Part shown: in pieces, positions 56,364 to 64,000 of the stretch
How the letters are laid out: each line of letters opens with the position of its first letter
Numbering within the stretch: the first letter of the stretch is position 1
NCBI RefSeq assembly: GCF_016648105.1
Contig: NZ_JACVVE010000020.1
Location: 46,376 to 110,375 of the forward strand
From: Pseudomonas sp. S31
GTDB lineage: Bacteria; Pseudomonadota; Gammaproteobacteria; Pseudomonadales; Pseudomonadaceae
Direction: 5' to 3'
Length of the DNA stretch: 64,000 nucleotides
The notes under the pieces: model-generated
The model's input: the letters and a program-made list of their open reading frames with translations, nothing else
Databases searched by the model: none
What the model was told of the DNA's origin: nothing
Program-made: the position numbers and the translations under genes

Positions 56364-57597
56364 ACTGCAACAACGCCAGGTACTGGTGATCGGTGCCGGG
56401 CCGTCCGGCGCCATCGCAGCCGCGCTGCTCAAGCGCCAAGGCCATGATGTGCTGGTCATCGAACGCCAGCGCTTCCCACGTTTTTCCATCGGCGAAAGCC
56501 TGCTGGCCCACTGCATCGACTTCGTGGAAGAAGCAGGCATGCTCGAGGCCTTGCAGGCTGCAGGCTTCCAGTACAAGAACGGCGCGGCTTTCGCTTGGGG
56601 CGAGGCGTACACCGACTTCGACTTCGGCCAGACATTCAACCAAGGCAAGCCAAGCACCTTCCAGGTGCAGCGCGCACGCTTCGACAAGCTGCTGGCCGAC
56701 CAGGCCGAGGCCCAGGGTGTGGAGATCCGCTACGAGCACGAGATCGTCAGTGCCGACATGATGGGCGACCAGCCACGCGTGCGTGCACGCCGCCCGGACG
56801 GCAGCGAATATGACGTGCAGGCGCAGTTCGTGCTCGACGCCAGTGGCTACGGCCGTGTGCTGCCGCGCTTGCTCGATCTGGAGGCGCCCTCGGACTTCCC
56901 GGTCCGCCAGGCGGTGTTCACCCACATCGAGGATCGCATCGACCACCCTGGCTTCGACCGTGACAAGATCCTCATCACCACCCACCCCGAACACCGCGAT
57001 ATCTGGTTCTGGACCATTCCGTTCAGCGATGGCCGTACCTCGCTGGGCGTGGTCGCCGCCGCCGAACGTTTCGCCACCGCGCCCAAGGACCTGGATGCCT
57101 GCCTCGAACACTTCGTGGCGCAGACCCCGAGCTTGGCCAAGGTGCTGGCCAACGCCGTATGGGACACCCCCGCACGCAGCATCGGAGGCTACTCGGCCAA
57201 CGTCAAGGCGCTACATGGCAAGGGTTATGCGCTGCTCGGCAATGCCGCCGAGTTCCTCGACCCGGTATTTTCCTCCGGCGTGACCATCGCCATGCGTTCG
57301 GCGAGCATGGCCGCCGGCCTGCTGCACCGCCAACTGCAGGGCGAGACAGTGGACTGGCAGCGCGAATTCGCCGAGCCGCTCAAGCGCGGGGTCGACACCT
57401 TCCGCGTGTATGTCGAGGGCTGGTACGACGGCAGCTTCCAGGACGTGATCTACCACCCCGGCAGTTCGCCAGAGATCCGCGCCATGATCAGCTCGATCCT
57501 CGCCGGCTATGCCTGGGACACCCGTAACCCATTCGTCGCCGAGCCCAAGCGGCGCCTGCGCACCCTGGCCGAACTCTGTGCAAGGGAGCCAGCATGA
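56350..57597 (+). CDS. FAD-dependent oxidoreductase (halogenase/GGR-like)
   Basis: A 415-residue flavoprotein. The N-terminal FAD motif is VIGAGPSGAIAAALLKRQG, followed by RFSIGESLL, the GES motif of the tryptophan halogenase/geranylgeranyl-reductase group. The second FAD segment is LLGNAAEFLDPVFSSGVTIAM. The Trp-x-Trp-x-Ile signature of flavin halogenases is not seen in its exact form (IWFWTIPF occurs at about 218). It may hydroxylate, desaturate or halogenate the aryl head or chain. The exact reaction cannot be read from the sequence. Confidence 0.8.
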   Translation: MPNLELQQRQVLVIGAGPSGAIAAALLKRQGHDVLVIERQRFPRFSIGESLLAHCIDFVEEAGMLEALQAAGFQYKNGAAFAWGEAYTDFDFGQTFNQGKPSTFQVQRARFDKLLADQAEAQGVEIRYEHEIVSADMMGDQPRVRARRPDGSEYDVQAQFVLDASGYGRVLPRLLDLEAPSDFPVRQAVFTHIEDRIDHPGFDRDKILITTHPEHRDIWFWTIPFSDGRTSLGVVAAAERFATAPKDLDACLEHFVAQTPSLAKVLANAVWDTPARSIGGYSANVKALHGKGYALLGNAAEFLDPVFSSGVTIAMRSASMAAGLLHRQLQGETVDWQREFAEPLKRGVDTFRVYVEGWYDGSFQDVIYHPGSSPEIRAMISSILAGYAWDTRNPFVAEPKRRLRTLAELCAREPA

Positions 57598-58325
57598 GCC
57601 AACGCCCATTCCTCAGCGATACCTATGTCGAGGAAACCCGCATCGGCTTTCGCTTCCTTAGCAGCCACATCTGGCAGCACCATGTACTGCGGGTAGCGAT
57701 CAACGACCTGCGCCGGTTGTTCGGCAGTGAACCACCCCAGGCACCGGTGTTGCTCGATGCAGGCTGCGGCCAAGGCAAGTCGTTCAAGCATCTGCATCAG
57801 GTGTTCGCACCTTCGCGGCTGCTGGGCACCGATGCCGACCCGCACAGCCTTACGCTCAGCGCCGCCGAAGCTGAGCGCCTGGGCCTGGACGTCGAGCTGC
57901 GCGGCAGTGATTGCGCCCAGCTGCAGTACCCGAACGCCAGCGTCGACATTGTCTTCTGCCACCAAACCTTCCACCACCTGGTGGAGCAGGAAAAAGCCCT
58001 GGCCGAGTTCTACCGCGTGCTCAAGCCTGGTGGTTTCCTGCTGTTCGCCGAGTCTACCGAGGCCTACATCGACACCTGGGTGATCCGCTGGTTCTTCCGT
58101 CACCCCATGCACGTGCAGAAGAGCGCTGCAGGCTACCTGCAGATGCTGCGTGAACAAGGCTTCGAGTTCGGCCCGAGCAATATTTCGTACCCCTACCTGT
58201 GGTGGAGCCGCGCCAGGGATTTCGGCCTGCTCGAACGCCTGGGCCTGCGCAAGCCACCACCGGTCGGCCAACGTGAAGAGACACTGGTCAACGTGGTGGC
58301 GCGCAAGCCCCTGGAGCAACCATGA
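57594..58325 (+). CDS. Class I SAM-dependent methyltransferase
   Basis: A 243-residue methyltransferase: motif I VLLDAGCGQGKSFKHL near 50, acidic residue in LLGTDADPHSL, motif post-I LRGSDCAQLQYPNASVD and motif II DIVFCHQTFHHL. It would methylate the aromatic head, as in methoxylated or ring-methylated aryl polyenes. It overlaps genes on both sides by 4 bases. Confidence 0.87.
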   Translation: MSQRPFLSDTYVEETRIGFRFLSSHIWQHHVLRVAINDLRRLFGSEPPQAPVLLDAGCGQGKSFKHLHQVFAPSRLLGTDADPHSLTLSAAEAERLGLDVELRGSDCAQLQYPNASVDIVFCHQTFHHLVEQEKALAEFYRVLKPGGFLLFAESTEAYIDTWVIRWFFRHPMHVQKSAAGYLQMLREQGFEFGPSNISYPYLWWSRARDFGLLERLGLRKPPPVGQREETLVNVVARKPLEQP

Positions 58326-58807
58326 AACAGCTGCTGGCGATCGCCCTGTGCCTACTGCTCGGCGCCTGCGCCGCACGCCCGCCGCTGCCCACGCGACTGC
58401 CAGCACTGCAACTGCCGCAGCAACTGCACATCGAGCGCGAACAGGCCGGGCAGCGCCAGGACTGGCTGCTGGTGATCCAGGACGAACACGGCCGCCTGCG
58501 CTGGTCGTTGCTCGACCTGTTAGGTATCCCCCAGGCCCGGCAAGTGCTCGATGGCCAACAGTGGCAGGCTGACGGCCTGTTGCCGCCGAACCCGGCCGCA
58601 CGCGAGCTGTTCGCCGCCGTGCTGTTCGCCCTGACCCCGCCCGGCCAACTGCCACAGCTTTATCCACAAGCGCAGCAACAGAACGAACGGCGCTGGCTGG
58701 ACGACCGCTGGCAGGTCACCTATCGGGCCGCCGATGCCTTCGACTTGAACCTCGGTCAGGGTCTGCGTTATGTAGTCGACCCTCTGCCTCGCGAGAACAC
58801 ACCATGA
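58322..58807 (+). CDS. DUF3261 lipoprotein
   Basis: A 161-residue lipoprotein: signal with lipobox LLGAC (Cys17), then a small, Gln-rich, mostly beta-type domain (IEREQAGQRQDWLLVIQDEH, WQVTYRAADAFDLNLGQ). DUF3261 lipoproteins recur in aryl polyene and xanthomonadin clusters. A role in receiving the pigment at the outer membrane is plausible but untested. Confidence 0.82.
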   Translation: MKQLLAIALCLLLGACAARPPLPTRLPALQLPQQLHIEREQAGQRQDWLLVIQDEHGRLRWSLLDLLGIPQARQVLDGQQWQADGLLPPNPAARELFAAVLFALTPPGQLPQLYPQAQQQNERRWLDDRWQVTYRAADAFDLNLGQGLRYVVDPLPRENTP

Positions 58808-59997
58808 CCGCCTACCTCAACGCCCTCGGCCTGGTATGCGCCCTCGGCCAAGGCCAGGCCGAGGTGGCCGCACGCCTGTTCGCCGGCGACTGCTCCGGCA
58901 TGCAGCCCGCCGAGGGCTGGATCCCCGAACGCCGGCCACCGGTCGGCACGGTCCCAGGTAGGTTACCAACCCTGCCGCTGCCAGAGCAGCACAGCCGCAA
59001 CAACCAACTGCTGTACGCTGCCGCCCTGCAGATCGAGCCGGCTATCGGCCAGGCCATCGCCCAGTACGGCGCCCACCGTGTCGCAGTCATCCTTGGCACC
59101 AGCACCTCGGGGATCGCCGAAGCCAGCGAGGGCATCGGCCAATACCTGCAGACGGGGCATTTTCCCGCAGATTATCGCTACGCCCAGCAAGAGCTGAGTG
59201 CACCGGCCAATTTCCTTGCCGACTGGCTGCATCTAAGCGGCCCGGCCTACGTGATTTCCACGGCCTGCACCTCCAGCGGCCGGGCCCTGCTCAGCGCACG
59301 ACGCCTGCTCGACCTGGGCCTGTGCGACGCCGTGCTGTGCGGTGGGGTCGACAGCCTGTGCGGCCTGACCCTCAATGGCTTCGGCGCCCTGGAAGCCGTC
59401 AGCGAAAAGCGCTGCAATCCGTTTTCAGCCAACCGTGACGGCATCAACATCGGCGAGGCCGCAGCGTTGTTTCTGATGACCCGCCAGGGCAACCCGCAAA
59501 GTGCCAACATCGCCTTGCTCGGTGCCGGCGCCAGCTCCGATGCCCACCACATATCCGCCCCCGACCCCACGGGTGCGGGCGCCTTGCAGTGCATGAGCAA
59601 AGCACTGGACAATGCCGGCCTTACGCCCTCGCAGATCGACTACCTGAACCTGCATGGCACCGCAACGGCGCACAACGACGCCATGGAAAGCCTCGCCGTG
59701 CACACCTTGTTCGGCGCCACGCTACCCTGCTCCTCGAGCAAGCCGCTGACCGGCCATACGCTAGGTGCCGCCGGGGCGCTGGAGGCGGCCTTCTGTTGGC
59801 TGAGCCTGAGCGGACACAACCGACACGGGCTGCTGCCACCGCATGTGTGGGACCAGCAGCAGGACCCCGCGCTGCCATCCCTGGCCCTGGTGGACGGTAG
59901 CCAGCGCCTGGACCTGCGGCGGCCACGCCGCTTGATGAGCAACTCGTTCGCCTTCGGCGGCAACAATGTAAGCCTGATTCTCGGAGACACCGCATGA
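58804..59997 (+). CDS. Beta-ketoacyl-ACP synthase (ApeO type)
   Basis: A 397-residue condensing enzyme with the full triad: Cys155 in STACTSSGR, His284 in NLHGTATAH and His318 in LTGHTLGA. It should extend the aryl-polyene chain with malonyl-ACP, partnered by the chain-length-factor-like protein at 44470. It overlaps neighbours by 4 bases on both sides. Confidence 0.92.
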   Translation: MTAYLNALGLVCALGQGQAEVAARLFAGDCSGMQPAEGWIPERRPPVGTVPGRLPTLPLPEQHSRNNQLLYAAALQIEPAIGQAIAQYGAHRVAVILGTSTSGIAEASEGIGQYLQTGHFPADYRYAQQELSAPANFLADWLHLSGPAYVISTACTSSGRALLSARRLLDLGLCDAVLCGGVDSLCGLTLNGFGALEAVSEKRCNPFSANRDGINIGEAAALFLMTRQGNPQSANIALLGAGASSDAHHISAPDPTGAGALQCMSKALDNAGLTPSQIDYLNLHGTATAHNDAMESLAVHTLFGATLPCSSSKPLTGHTLGAAGALEAAFCWLSLSGHNRHGLLPPHVWDQQQDPALPSLALVDGSQRLDLRRPRRLMSNSFAFGGNNVSLILGDTA

Positions 59998-60464
59998 TCC
60001 CCTGGCCCCTGGCCGAGCTGCTGCCCCACGCCGGCGACATGATCCTGATCGACCAGGTCGAGCGTTGCGACGATGAGCAGATCCATACCCGTACCACCGT
60101 GCGCCCCGGCGGCCTGTTCAACCGCGCCGACGGCAGCCTGCCGGCCTGGCTCGGCGTCGAGCTGATGGCGCAGAGCGTCGCCGCCTATGCCGGCTGCCGC
60201 GCCCGGCGCAATGGCGAGGCGGTCGAGCTGGGCTTTCTGCTCGGCACGCGCAAGTTCGAGTGCGATGTCGAACACTTTCCCGTCGGCGCCGAACTGCACA
60301 TCCACGCCCTGCGTTCGCTCGAAGACGACAACGGTATGGGCGTGTTCGAATGCCATCTGCGCGGGCCCGGTATCCATGCCAGCGCCCGCCTGAATGTCTA
60401 CCGCCCCCCGCAAGTGGCCAGCTACCTGGTCGAACCGGGCCCAGAGGAGTCCTCCAATGACTGA
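59994..60464 (+). CDS. 3-hydroxyacyl-ACP dehydratase (ApeP type)
   Basis: A 156-residue hot-dog dehydratase: WPLAELLPHAGDMILIDQVE with the likely catalytic His12 and DxV motif, then GVELMAQSVAAYAGC and a C-terminal half with GFLLGTRKFE. It dehydrates the hydroxyacyl intermediate to set each double bond, probably paired with the ApeI-like domain fused at 47024. Its 3' end overlaps the reductase start by 8 bases. Confidence 0.88.
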   Translation: MIPWPLAELLPHAGDMILIDQVERCDDEQIHTRTTVRPGGLFNRADGSLPAWLGVELMAQSVAAYAGCRARRNGEAVELGFLLGTRKFECDVEHFPVGAELHIHALRSLEDDNGMGVFECHLRGPGIHASARLNVYRPPQVASYLVEPGPEESSND

Positions 60465-61185
60465 AACCATTCTGGTCACCGGCTCGAGCCGGGGCATCGG
60501 CCGCGCCATCGCTCTGCGCCTGGCACGAGCCGGCTACGACCTGGTGCTGCACTGCCGCAGCGGGCGCGCCGAGGCCGATGCCGTGGCCGAGGAAGTGCGG
60601 GCACTGGGCCAACAGGCACGGGTGTTGCAGTTCGACATCAGCGACCGTGCCGCCTGCCGAGCCATCCTCGAAAGCGACGTGGAGCGCTTCGGCGCCTATT
60701 ACGGCGTGGTGTGCAACGCCGGGCTGACCCGCGACGGCGCCTTCCCGGCGCTCACCGATGAAGACTGGGACCAGGTGCTGCGCACCAACCTCGATGGCTT
60801 CTACAACGTCCTGCAACCGCTGACCATGCCGATGATCCGTCGCCGCGCGCCGGGACGCATCGTCTGCATCACCTCGGTTTCGGGGCTGATCGGCAACCGC
60901 GGCCAGGTCAACTACAGCGCCTCCAAGGCCGGCCTGATCGGCGCCGCCAAGGCCCTGGCGATCGAGCTGGGCAAGCGCCGCATCACCGTCAACTGCGTGG
61001 CCCCTGGGCTGATCGACACCGCCATGCTCGATGAGCACGTGCCAGTGGAGGAACTGATGAAAATGATCCCGGCCGGGCGTATGGGTACCCCAGAAGAGGT
61101 GGCAGGTGCAGTGAATTTCCTGATGTCGCCGGAGGCGGCGTACATCACTCGCCAGGTGCTGGCAGTCAATGGAGGGCTGTGCTGA
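60457..61185 (+). CDS. 3-ketoacyl-ACP reductase (FabG-like, ApeQ type)
   Basis: A 242-residue short-chain dehydrogenase: NADP site LVTGSSRGIGRAIALRL, NAGL, catalytic Ser/Tyr153/Lys157 in ITSVSGLIGN and VNYSASKAGLI, and the C-terminal VNGGLC. It reduces the keto group in each elongation cycle. The ATG at 60457 has AGAGGAG upstream. Confidence 0.92.
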   Translation: MTETILVTGSSRGIGRAIALRLARAGYDLVLHCRSGRAEADAVAEEVRALGQQARVLQFDISDRAACRAILESDVERFGAYYGVVCNAGLTRDGAFPALTDEDWDQVLRTNLDGFYNVLQPLTMPMIRRRAPGRIVCITSVSGLIGNRGQVNYSASKAGLIGAAKALAIELGKRRITVNCVAPGLIDTAMLDEHVPVEELMKMIPAGRMGTPEEVAGAVNFLMSPEAAYITRQVLAVNGGLC

Positions 61186-62411
61186 TGCGCCGCGTCGTCG
61201 TCACCGGCATGGCCGGCATCACGTCCCTGGGCAGCGACTGGGCGACCATCGCCAGGCATTTTGCCAACCAGCGCAGCGGCATCCGGCGCATGGATGAATG
61301 GGACCGCTTCGAGGAACTGAACACCCGCCTGGCCGGCCCCATCGATGACTTCAAGGTGCCCGGGCACTGGACCCGCAAGCAGCTGCGCAGCATGGGCCGG
61401 GTTTCGCGCCTGGCCGTGGCTGCCGCCGAACGTGCCCTGGCCGACGCCGGCCTGCTCGACGACCCGAGCATTCGCGACGGGCGCATGGGCGTGGCGTGTG
61501 GCTCGTCCACCGGCAGCACCGACGAGATCAAGGCGTTCGGCAACATGCTGCTCAACTCGGTGGCCGATGGCCTCAATGCCAATTCCTACGTGCGCATGAT
61601 GCCGCACACCACCGCCGCCAACATCAGCATCTTCTTCGGCCTCACCGGACGGCTGATTCCTACTTCCAGCGCCTGCACCAGCGGCAGCCAGGGTATCGGC
61701 TACGCCTACGAGGCGGTCAAGTACGGGCGCTTGCCGATGATGCTCGCCGGCGGTGCCGAGGAACTGTGCCCGACCGAAGCGATGGTGTTCGACGCGCTGT
61801 ACGCCACCAGCCTGAAGAACGAGACCCCGCACCTGAGCCCACGCCCCTATGACGGCGGGCGCGATGGCCTGGTGATCGGCGAAGGTGGCGGCATGCTGGT
61901 GCTCGAAGAGCTGGAACACGCCCTGGCCCGCGGCGCGAAGATCCACGCCGAGATCGTCGGCTTCGGCAGCAATGCCGACGGCCAGCACACCACCCGTCCC
62001 GAACAGGTCACCATGCGCCGGGCCATGGAACTGGCCTTGGAAGACGCCGGCCTGCCCCCCCAATCGATCGGCTACGTCAACGGCCACGGCACCGCCACCG
62101 AACAAGGCGACATCGCCGAGACCCTGGCCACCCACAGCCTGTTCGGCCCAAGCATGCCCATCAGCTCGCAGAAAAGCTTCCTCGGCCACACGCTGGGGGC
62201 GTGTGGAGCGCTGGAATCCTGGTTCAGCATCGAGATGATGAACAGCGACCGCTACGTGCACACACTCAACCTGGACCAGATCGACCCCCGCTGCGGCGAG
62301 CTCGATTACCTGCGGGGCGAGTTCCGCACCATGAACAATCAATACGTCATGAACAACAACTTCGCCTTTGGTGGGGTCAACACCTCGTTGATCTTCCGCC
62401 GCTGGCCGTGA
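61185..62411 (+). CDS. Beta-ketoacyl-ACP synthase (FabF-like, ApeR type)
   Basis: A 408-residue ketosynthase with Cys164 in SSACTSGSQG, His301 in GHGTATEQ and His335 in LGHTLGAC. It is the second complete condensing enzyme of the cluster, likely for the first condensation onto the aryl starter or an early step. The ATG at 61185 (GGAGGG 8 bases upstream) overlaps the reductase stop by one base. A GTG two codons earlier is less likely. Confidence 0.92.
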   Translation: MRRVVVTGMAGITSLGSDWATIARHFANQRSGIRRMDEWDRFEELNTRLAGPIDDFKVPGHWTRKQLRSMGRVSRLAVAAAERALADAGLLDDPSIRDGRMGVACGSSTGSTDEIKAFGNMLLNSVADGLNANSYVRMMPHTTAANISIFFGLTGRLIPTSSACTSGSQGIGYAYEAVKYGRLPMMLAGGAEELCPTEAMVFDALYATSLKNETPHLSPRPYDGGRDGLVIGEGGGMLVLEELEHALARGAKIHAEIVGFGSNADGQHTTRPEQVTMRRAMELALEDAGLPPQSIGYVNGHGTATEQGDIAETLATHSLFGPSMPISSQKSFLGHTLGACGALESWFSIEMMNSDRYVHTLNLDQIDPRCGELDYLRGEFRTMNNQYVMNNNFAFGGVNTSLIFRRWP

Positions 62412-62441
62412 ACGACCCTTAACCACACCAAGGAAGACCCA

Positions 62442-62888
62442 ATGCGTATCAAATCCCTTACCACAGCTACCGCTTTGCTGCTGTGCGCCCTGCCAGGCTT
62501 GAGCCAGGCCCGTGACACCGCGCTGTACCTGCCATTTGAAAAGGTCGTGCAGCAGATGCAGGCCGAGAAGAAGCTCGACGGTTCGGTGAAGTTTTACCTC
62601 GCTGGCGTGCAGCCACGCGGCAAGGTCAAGGTGATCAGCGCCAATGCTGTCACCAACAAGAAGACCAATGCCTTCAACAAGAGCGACGAAGCCGCCTGCG
62701 AGTGGGCACTGCAATCGGCTCTGCTGACCCTGCAGGATGCCGCGCACAAGGCAAACGCCAACGCCGTGACCAACATCGCCAGCTACTACAAGAAGAATGA
62801 GCGCAAGGATGCTTCTACCTACGAGTGCCATGCCGGTGCGGTGATCGCAGGCGTAGCGCTCAAGGGTGATCTTGCGCGCGTCGACTGA
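62442..62888 (+). CDS. Small exported protein at the end of the aryl polyene cluster
   Basis: A 148-residue protein: signal peptide about 1-22 (SQARD), then a soluble domain with repeated AN(A)VTN motifs (ISANAVTNKK, NANAVTNIASYYK) and two Cys (AACEWAL, TYECHAG) that could form a disulfide. The end AGAVIAGVALKGD recalls YbjQ-like folds. Relatives are often mis-labelled as excinuclease ATPase subunits, which this is not. It is 30 bases after the last ketosynthase with AAGGAAGA before the ATG, so it is probably part of the same transcript. Function unknown. Confidence 0.75.
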   Translation: MRIKSLTTATALLLCALPGLSQARDTALYLPFEKVVQQMQAEKKLDGSVKFYLAGVQPRGKVKVISANAVTNKKTNAFNKSDEAACEWALQSALLTLQDAAHKANANAVTNIASYYKKNERKDASTYECHAGAVIAGVALKGDLARVD

Positions 62889-62898
62889 CGCCCCAAGC

Positions 62899-62923
62899 TG
62901 AGCGGCTGCCCCTCAGCCGCTCA
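62899..62923. terminator. Shared 3'-end hairpin
   Basis: TGAGCGGCTG-CCCCT-CAGCCGCTCA has perfect 10-bp arms and lies between the last cluster gene and the end of the convergent LysR gene, overlapping the latter's last codons. It has no T-run, so it may act with Rho or as a stability element. Confidence 0.5.
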
Positions 62924-63806
62924 ACTGGCCGGTTAGCAACTCGGCGAAGGCCCTGGCCATCGCCGATGCGCCGCGCTCGCGCTGCACCAGCCACACCGCC
63001 GAAACGGCCTCGGCGTCGAGCAGGGTTCGATACACCACGCCATCGATGCGCATGCGCTGGTACGACGCGGGCAGCACCGACACCCCCAACCCCGCCGAAA
63101 CCAGGCCGATGATGGTCATCGCCTCGCCGGCTTCCTGGGCGAAGTGCGGGCTGAACCCGGCCTGCCGGGCCAGGCTCTGCAACTGCGCATACAGGCCACT
63201 GCCGTAGCTGCGCGGGAAGAACACGAAAGGCTCATGCGCCAGCGCGGCCATGTGCACGCCTTGCTCGTTGCCCTCGGCCAGTGGATGCGAGGCATTGACC
63301 ACCGCCACCAGCGGCTCGCGGAACAGCTCAGTGGCCAGCAATCCGTCTGGTAACGGCATCGGGCGCATCAAGCCGACCTCGATGGATTCGTCGAAGACAC
63401 CCTCGGCCACCGCGCGGCTGCTCATCTCCTGGAGGTGCAGGTGCACCGCCGGGAAGCGCTGGCGAAAAGCGTGTATTGCCTTGGGAATCTTCGAAGTGAA
63501 CGGCGCCGACGACGTGAAGCCGATCTTCAGTTCGCCCAGCTCGCCGAGTTGTGCCCGGCGCGCCACATCGGCGGCCTTTTCCACCTGCGCCAGCACCTGG
63601 CGGGCCTCATCGAGGAACAGCCGGCCCGCCTCGCTCAACTCCACTCGTCGGTTGGTGCGCTCGAACAGGCGTGCGCCGAGCTCCTGTTCCAGTGCCTGGA
63701 TCTGCTGGCTCAGCGGCGGCTGGGAGATGCCCAGCTGCTGTGCGGCCCGGCCAAAATGCAGTTCCTCGGCGACGGCGATGAAATAACGCAGGTGGCGCAG
63801 CTCCAT
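62913..63806 (-). CDS. LysR-family transcriptional regulator
   Basis: A 297-residue LysR regulator: winged helix-turn-helix 1-60 (MELRHLRYFIAVAEELHFGR, then SQPPLSQQIQALEQELG) and a periplasmic-binding-protein-like effector domain from about 90 (LKIGFTSSAPF) of the BenM/CatM-like group. The ATG at 63806 has TTGGAG upstream. An 11-codon extension has none. It is divergent from the gene at 63914, which it probably controls, and convergent with the aryl polyene cluster, which it need not regulate. Confidence 0.93.
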   Translation of the reverse strand: MELRHLRYFIAVAEELHFGRAAQQLGISQPPLSQQIQALEQELGARLFERTNRRVELSEAGRLFLDEARQVLAQVEKAADVARRAQLGELGELKIGFTSSAPFTSKIPKAIHAFRQRFPAVHLHLQEMSSRAVAEGVFDESIEVGLMRPMPLPDGLLATELFREPLVAVVNASHPLAEGNEQGVHMAALAHEPFVFFPRSYGSGLYAQLQSLARQAGFSPHFAQEAGEAMTIIGLVSAGLGVSVLPASYQRMRIDGVVYRTLLDAEAVSAVWLVQRERGASAMARAFAELLTGQLSG

Positions 63807-63862
63807 GTTCGGCTCCAAACAAGTCGTGAAAGCTCTCAAATAGGTCGAACAATATATTGGAT

Positions 63863-63873
63863 CTAATCATTAG
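63863..63873. promoter_or_regulatory. Candidate LysR-type operator
   Basis: CTAATCATTAG is a perfect 5-bp-arm dyad with the T/A-ended symmetry favoured by LysR regulators, in the A+T-rich divergent gap. It lies 57 bases from the LysR start and 41 from the divergent gene. Confidence 0.4.
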
Positions 63874-63913
63874 GGAGCTATATGCTTTTTTCATTGCCCC
63901 AGAGGTATCCCCT

Positions 63914-64000
63914 GTGAAAACTGCTGTAGCTCGACTCCCCACCGACCCCGCCGCCGAGGGGCGTTGCCGCTACCTGGGCGTGGCCTACCAGCTGCAGGAC
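63914..64000 (+). CDS. Unknown protein, N-terminal 29 codons (cut by window edge)
   Basis: GTG at 63914 with AGAGG 8 bases upstream begins a frame reading VKTAVARLPTDPAAEGRCRY, then LGVAYQLQD, open to the window edge. No family can be named from so little. It is divergent from the LysR gene and is the likely target of that regulator. A short ATG frame at 63881-63916 would end at the TGA overlapping this GTG and could be a leader peptide. Confidence 0.45.
   Translation, partial: MKTAVARLPTDPAAEGRCRYLGVAYQLQD

Noticed and set aside
60912..62831. 639-codon minus-strand frame
   Set aside because: Antisense across fabG-like, ketosynthase and downstream genes. No start signal and no domain.

Overview
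The window looks like chromosome of a Pseudomonas putida-group bacterium. The evidence is high G+C coding sequence, inverted pairs of the GCGGGT(A)AACCCGC / GTAGGAGCGGG type REP element, a sigma-54/NtrC-controlled glnA-ntrBC region, and a core gene order (fbp-glgP, typA-thiI-glnA-ntrBC, trmL, secB-grxC-rhodanese, gpmI-envC-ctpA-yibQ, betT/betIBA, nhaP2-mscK, selO, trxC, parA) that I associate with that group. No rRNA, tRNA, CRISPR array, insertion sequence or integrase was seen.

Layout. 1-7.5 kb: carbon storage and central functions (fbp 5' end, glgP, a YkgJ-type Cys-cluster protein, typA/bipA, thiI) separated by a 570-base tract with no clear gene. 7.6-13.2 kb: nitrogen control. glnA and ntrB each have a -24/-12 promoter and an upstream NtrC-like box. 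Between them lies an exported lipoprotein that fuses a cupin to a secreted-type chorismate mutase. 13.2-21.2 kb: housekeeping genes for tRNA methylation, protein export, glycolysis and cell-wall hydrolase control, with a duplicated 3'-end segment near 13.5 kb. 21.2-35.4 kb: the choline-to-betaine locus (betT divergent from betIBA, with a perfect 20-bp palindrome between them), flanked on both sides by large genes of the ToxA_N/DUF6543 (dermonecrotic-toxin-like) type. The second of these carries a C-terminal TcdA/TcdB-type glycosyltransferase domain with all of the sugar-nucleotide and metal-binding landmarks I can check. 35.6-44.2 kb: a K+/H+ antiporter, the MscK mechanosensitive channel, SelO, thioredoxin 2, a decayed HigBA toxin-antitoxin pair and an orphan ParA.

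44.3-62.9 kb: a compact, one-directional aryl polyene (APE, xanthomonadin/flexirubin-like pigment) cluster of about 20 genes, nearly all overlapping by 1-30 bases, behind a good sigma-70-like promoter. An aromatic amino-acid ammonia-lyase and an acyl-ACP/CoA ligase would supply and load an aromatic acid starter. Two ketosynthases plus a chain-length-factor-like protein, two ACPs, a ketoreductase and two hot-dog dehydratases would build the polyene. A thioesterase, methyltransferase, FAD enzyme, glycosyltransferase and two acyltransferases would tailor and lipid-anchor it. A LolA-like protein, an MMPL/RND-type transporter, a DUF3261 lipoprotein and an antiporter-like membrane protein would move it to the outer membrane. 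The window ends with a LysR regulator divergent from a gene cut by the window edge.

Most likely to repay a second look: the TcdB-like toxin and its paired giant neighbour around the bet locus, the ammonia-lyase selectivity motif and domain fusion in the APE cluster, the cupin-chorismate mutase lipoprotein, and the in-place decay of the HigBA module.
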